From NCBI GenBank assembly GCA_934476545.1, contig CAKSOB010000070.1:1-7082 (forward strand): a stretch of 7,082 nt of DNA, in the 5' to 3' direction. This stretch comes from an uncultured Eubacteriales bacterium (lineage in GTDB: Bacteria > Bacillota > Clostridia > Oscillospirales > Acutalibacteraceae). Below are positions 6,241-7,082 of this stretch, in pieces. A model generated the notes under the pieces. The model was given only the letters and a program-made list of their open reading frames with translations, was not told where the DNA came from and did not search any database. A program made the translations under genes and the position numbers. Position 1 is the first letter of the stretch, and each line of letters opens with the position of its first letter.

Positions 6241-6269
6241 TTGCAATATAAAAAACGAAGTGGTATTCT
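6241..6269 (+). promoter_or_regulatory. Promoter of the hxlR-like operon
   Basis: TTGCAA (-35, 6241-6246), a 17-bp spacer, and TATTCT (-10, 6264-6269) preceded by GTGG, a TGn extended -10. It places transcription start near 6276, downstream of the in-frame ATG at 6187, so that ATG cannot be used from this promoter. Confidence 0.75.
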
Positions 6270-6287
6270 AAGACAAAACAATCGAAA

Positions 6288-6295
6288 AAAGGCGG
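6288..6295 (+). promoter_or_regulatory. Ribosome binding site fixing a GTG start for the HxlR-like gene
   Basis: AAAGGCGG matches AAAGGAGG at 7 of 8 positions and ends 8 bases before GTG at 6304. The upstream in-frame ATG at 6187 has no comparable site. Confidence 0.7.
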
Positions 6296-6303
6296 GATTT
6301 GTT

Positions 6304-6717
6304 GTGAAACCAAATAAAACAGAAAAAAAGAATAAAGACAAAGATAAGAAAAAGAAAGGTAAAAAGGGAGCGCTTGCAGCCGCAGTGGAACAAACCTCCA
6401 AAGCAGTGGACAAAACGGCAGACGGCGACCGAATGTCCCAAGCCATGGCGGTCATCGGCGGACGGTGGAAGCTGCGGGTTTTGTGGGCATTGTCCGACGG
6501 AGAGCAGCGGTACAGCAACGTAAAGCGAACCGTTACCGGCATTACCGATGTGATGTTGTCCCAAAGCCTGAAAGAGCTGACCGCAGACGGACTGGTAAAT
6601 CGTTGTGTTTCCTCCGAGGAACCGGTGAGAATCATCTATAGCCTAACAGAAAAAGGACAGGCGCTGGTCCCTGCATTGGAGCTCATCAACGATTGGGCAA
6701 ATCGCTACCATAAATAG
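6304..6717 (+). CDS. HxlR-family winged-helix transcriptional regulator with Lys-rich N-terminal extension
   Basis: A 137-residue DNA-binding protein starting at GTG. The HxlR domain occupies about residues 40-135: AMAVIGGRWKLRVLWAL (47-63), the recognition region TDVMLSQSLKELTADGLV (81-98), the wing with VRIIYSLTEKG (108-118), and a C-terminal helix to NDWANRYHK. Such proteins act as dimers. Many family members sense electrophiles or oxidants through an N-terminal Cys, but the aligned position is Asp42 here, and the only cysteine is Cys101 near the wing. The first about 40 residues are unusual: a stretch with some 13 lysines (residues 2-21), then an Ala-rich helix-like segment. The GTG start is preferred over ATG 6187 because the promoter and ribosome binding site lie between them. 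It is followed 24 bases later by a small gene, probably in the same operon, and is divergent from the PrsA-like gene. Confidence 0.88.
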   Translation: MKPNKTEKKNKDKDKKKKGKKGALAAAVEQTSKAVDKTADGDRMSQAMAVIGGRWKLRVLWALSDGEQRYSNVKRTVTGITDVMLSQSLKELTADGLVNRCVSSEEPVRIIYSLTEKGQALVPALELINDWANRYHK

Positions 6718-6727
6718 CCACTTGTAG

Positions 6728-6736
6728 CGGAGGTGA
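6728..6736 (+). promoter_or_regulatory. Ribosome binding site fixing the start of the 93-residue gene
   Basis: CGGAGGTGA is a near-perfect Shine-Dalgarno whose GGAGG core (6729-6733) lies 8 bases before ATG 6742. The in-frame GTG at 6733 is part of this site, so it is not a plausible start. Confidence 0.75.
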
Positions 6737-6741
6737 GTTGT

Positions 6742-7023
6742 ATGACAGGAAAAAGAAAACAATACTCACGGGAAGACCGAGCGCAGCGCAGAGAAACCAT
6801 GGGCTGGAATGCCACCAAAACGTTTTACCACAGCTTTGCGTTCCCGCTGTGGATTGTGGGAAAACACGTCATTGTGCGAGGCAGCGGCCGCTCCGGCGTA
6901 ATTAAGGCGATTTCCAAGCAAGCCAACGGCGGTTTGTACTTGAATGAATTCACCTATACGGTGCAGTACGAGGACGGCTCCATCGAAGAAGGCATTTACG
7001 AAAGCCAAATTATCGGCGCATAA
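6742..7023 (+). CDS. Small protein of unknown function, possible SH3-like beta-barrel
   Basis: I do not recognise this 93-residue protein. It has no signal peptide, membrane segment or cysteine. The N-terminus (about 1-25) is basic and charged (KRKQYSREDRAQRR). From about residue 38 it alternates short beta-like stretches and turns: WIVGKHVIVRG, then SGVIKAISKQ, then FTYTVQYEDGS, then IEEGIYESQII. This pattern, a strand with VxVRGSGRxGVIK followed by YxVxYEDGS, resembles small SH3, Tudor or KOW-like barrels that bind nucleic acid or protein, but this is inference from pattern only. It lies 24 bases downstream of the HxlR-like gene with a strong ribosome binding site and its own terminator after it, so the two are very likely co-transcribed. 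Confidence 0.78.
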   Translation: MTGKRKQYSREDRAQRRETMGWNATKTFYHSFAFPLWIVGKHVIVRGSGRSGVIKAISKQANGGLYLNEFTYTVQYEDGSIEEGIYESQIIGA

Positions 7024-7074
7024 AAGAACCCTCCGGGATTGCAGTTGCAATGCTCGGAGGGTTCTTTTATTTAT
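7022..7074 (+). terminator. Strong intrinsic terminator after the 93-residue gene
   Basis: A 14-bp perfect stem, AAAAGAACCCTCCG (7022-7035) with CGGAGGGTTCTTTT (7055-7068), carries an inner hairpin (ATTGC, 7038-7042, with GCAAT, 7047-7051). A T-rich tail follows to about 7074. It overlaps the stop codon. The A run on the 5' side could also give termination on the minus strand. Confidence 0.93.
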
Positions 7075-7082
7075 TGTAAGCG

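Noticed and set aside
6187..6303. Upstream in-frame ATG start for the HxlR-like gene
   Set aside because: The extended -10 promoter (6241-6269) and ribosome binding site (6288-6295) lie downstream of it, and the extra 39 residues would cover the candidate operator and match nothing in the family. GTG 6304 is preferred.
6733..6741. GTG start at 6733 for the 93-residue gene
   Set aside because: This GTG is part of the Shine-Dalgarno sequence CGGAGGTGA itself. ATG 6742 has ideal spacing.
1..7082. Mobile element, phage, CRISPR, toxin-antitoxin or defence system
   Set aside because: No transposase, integrase, regularly spaced repeats, nuclease/methylase motifs or toxin-antitoxin pair were seen. 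The HxlR gene plus small protein has no toxin-antitoxin hallmarks beyond small size.

Overview
The window looks like a chromosomal segment from a low-to-mid GC Firmicute, most likely a gut-type clostridium (Oscillospiraceae/Ruminococcaceae-like). This is inferred from strong AGGAGG-type ribosome binding sites, extended -10 promoters (TRTGG before the hexamer), short U-tailed hairpin terminators, and the gene families present: a formate/nitrite transporter, an FHA-SEDS fusion, a class B PBP and a PrsA-like lipoprotein. No phage, transposon, CRISPR, tRNA or rRNA signal was seen, and coding density is high.

Layout. (1) Positions 1-446: the 3' half of a formate/nitrite transporter on +, ending at a UUCG-loop terminator. 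(2) Positions 445-1127: a one-gene unit on + encoding an HD-domain phosphohydrolase, with its own promoter and a bidirectional terminator shared with the convergent thioredoxin gene. (3) Positions 1139-4783, minus strand, read right to left: an FHA-SEDS (FtsW/RodA-type) fusion gene, a class B penicillin-binding protein gene overlapping it by 4 bases (ATGA), then trxA with its own promoter. (4) Positions 4861-6198, minus strand: a lipoprotein resembling PrsA/SurA-type foldases, with a near-consensus promoter and its own terminator. (5) Positions 6241-7074, plus strand: an HxlR-family regulator with an unusual lysine-rich N-terminus, then a 93-residue protein of unknown function, then a strong terminator.

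How the genes fit together. The SEDS and PBP proteins form a peptidoglycan polymerase/crosslinker pair, and the FHA domain on the SEDS polypeptide could tie its activity to Ser/Thr kinase signalling. The next gene to the right on the same strand encodes a probable extracytoplasmic foldase, which could help fold exported proteins including PBPs. The HxlR regulator is divergent from the foldase gene. A compact 8-bp direct repeat with a nested palindrome abuts the foldase -35 box and is the best operator candidate in the window.

Most of the content is recognisable housekeeping. The parts most worth a second look are the FHA-SEDS fusion, the Cys-less HxlR regulator with its candidate operator, and the small unknown protein beside it. 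I do not see convincing evidence of a wholly new system.
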